Shown: positions 6,928-7,005 of the stretch, piece after piece
Numbering within the stretch: the stretch's first letter is position 1
Layout of the letters: each line of letters opens with the position of its first letter
From: Deltaproteobacteria bacterium
GTDB taxonomy: Bacteria > Desulfobacterota > Syntrophia > Syntrophales > Smithellaceae
Reading direction: 5' to 3'
Assembly: GCA_011046295.1 (NCBI GenBank)
Contig: DSAV01000009.1
Coordinates: 1 to 7,005 of the forward strand
Length of the DNA: 7,005 nucleotides
Position numbers and translations under genes: made by a program
Notes under the pieces: generated by a model
The model's input: only the letters and a program-made list of their open reading frames with translations
Databases searched by the model: none
Told to the model about the DNA's origin: nothing

Positions 6928-6957
6928 AGTCAGTGCACAGTGAGATGACCGACCTGT

Positions 6958-6986
6958 TCTTTAGTAAACGTAAGCGGCGTTTTCAA
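6958..6986 (-). promoter_or_regulatory. possible promoter of the minus-strand membrane protein gene
   Basis: On the minus strand, TTGAAA (plus 6981-6986) matches the -35 consensus at 5 of 6 positions. TAAAGA (plus 6958-6963) matches the -10 at 3 of 6, with an ideal 17-nt spacer. Transcription would start roughly 25 nt before the ATG. The weak -10 keeps this tentative, and the window ends shortly upstream, so a better promoter may lie outside. Confidence 0.22.
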
Positions 6987-7005
6987 GTCGATGGTGGAGT
7001 GATAA

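Noticed and set aside
6945..7005. Plus-strand frame from ATG 6945 (MTDLFFSKRKRRFQ...) running off the window
   Set aside because: Only about 20 codons are visible, it lacks a convincing ribosome site and starts 18 nt from a divergent gene. It cannot be supported without sequence to the right.

Overview
The window carries six protein genes of a Gram-negative bacterium with mid-range base composition (by eye, somewhat under half G+C). Five lie on the plus strand: rsfS, comF, a stand-alone rfaE2 (hldE C-terminal type), dksA and priA. One long minus-strand gene encodes a multi-domain membrane protein. The heptose adenylyltransferase implies LPS. A separate rfaE2, a DksA with an intact C4 zinc finger and a long-form PriA fit a deltaproteobacterial (Desulfobacterota, possibly Syntrophales-like) origin. 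That placement is an inference from gene content, not a database result.

Layout. Positions 1-241 hold no recognisable gene, but include a candidate sigma-70 promoter (147-174) and a clear Shine-Dalgarno for rsfS. From 242 to 1862, rsfS, comF and rfaE2 are packed as a likely operon: rsfS and comF overlap by 4 nt, and comF and rfaE2 are 14 nt apart. A 103-nt AT-rich gap precedes dksA, which ends in a strong intrinsic terminator (2369-2397). priA (2430-4844) follows. It converges on the minus-strand gene (4861-6927), with only 16 nt between the two stop codons. The last 78 nt form the upstream region of that minus-strand gene.

Functional theme. The plus-strand genes are housekeeping: ribosome silencing in stationary phase (RsfS), a ComF-family phosphoribosyltransferase-fold protein, ADP-heptose synthesis for the LPS inner core (RfaE2), stringent-response control of RNA polymerase (DksA) and restart of collapsed replication forks (PriA). 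DksA and PriA both help resolve transcription-replication conflict, and RsfS and DksA both act under starvation, but their adjacency alone does not prove co-regulation.

The least ordinary item is the 688-residue minus-strand protein. It reads as a signal-anchored six-bladed NHL-type propeller predicted to lie outside the cytoplasmic membrane, joined through three membrane segments to a cytoplasmic bacterial-PH-like domain and a C-terminal TM2-like hairpin. I do not know a named function for it. No RNA gene, CRISPR array, insertion sequence or phage element was seen.
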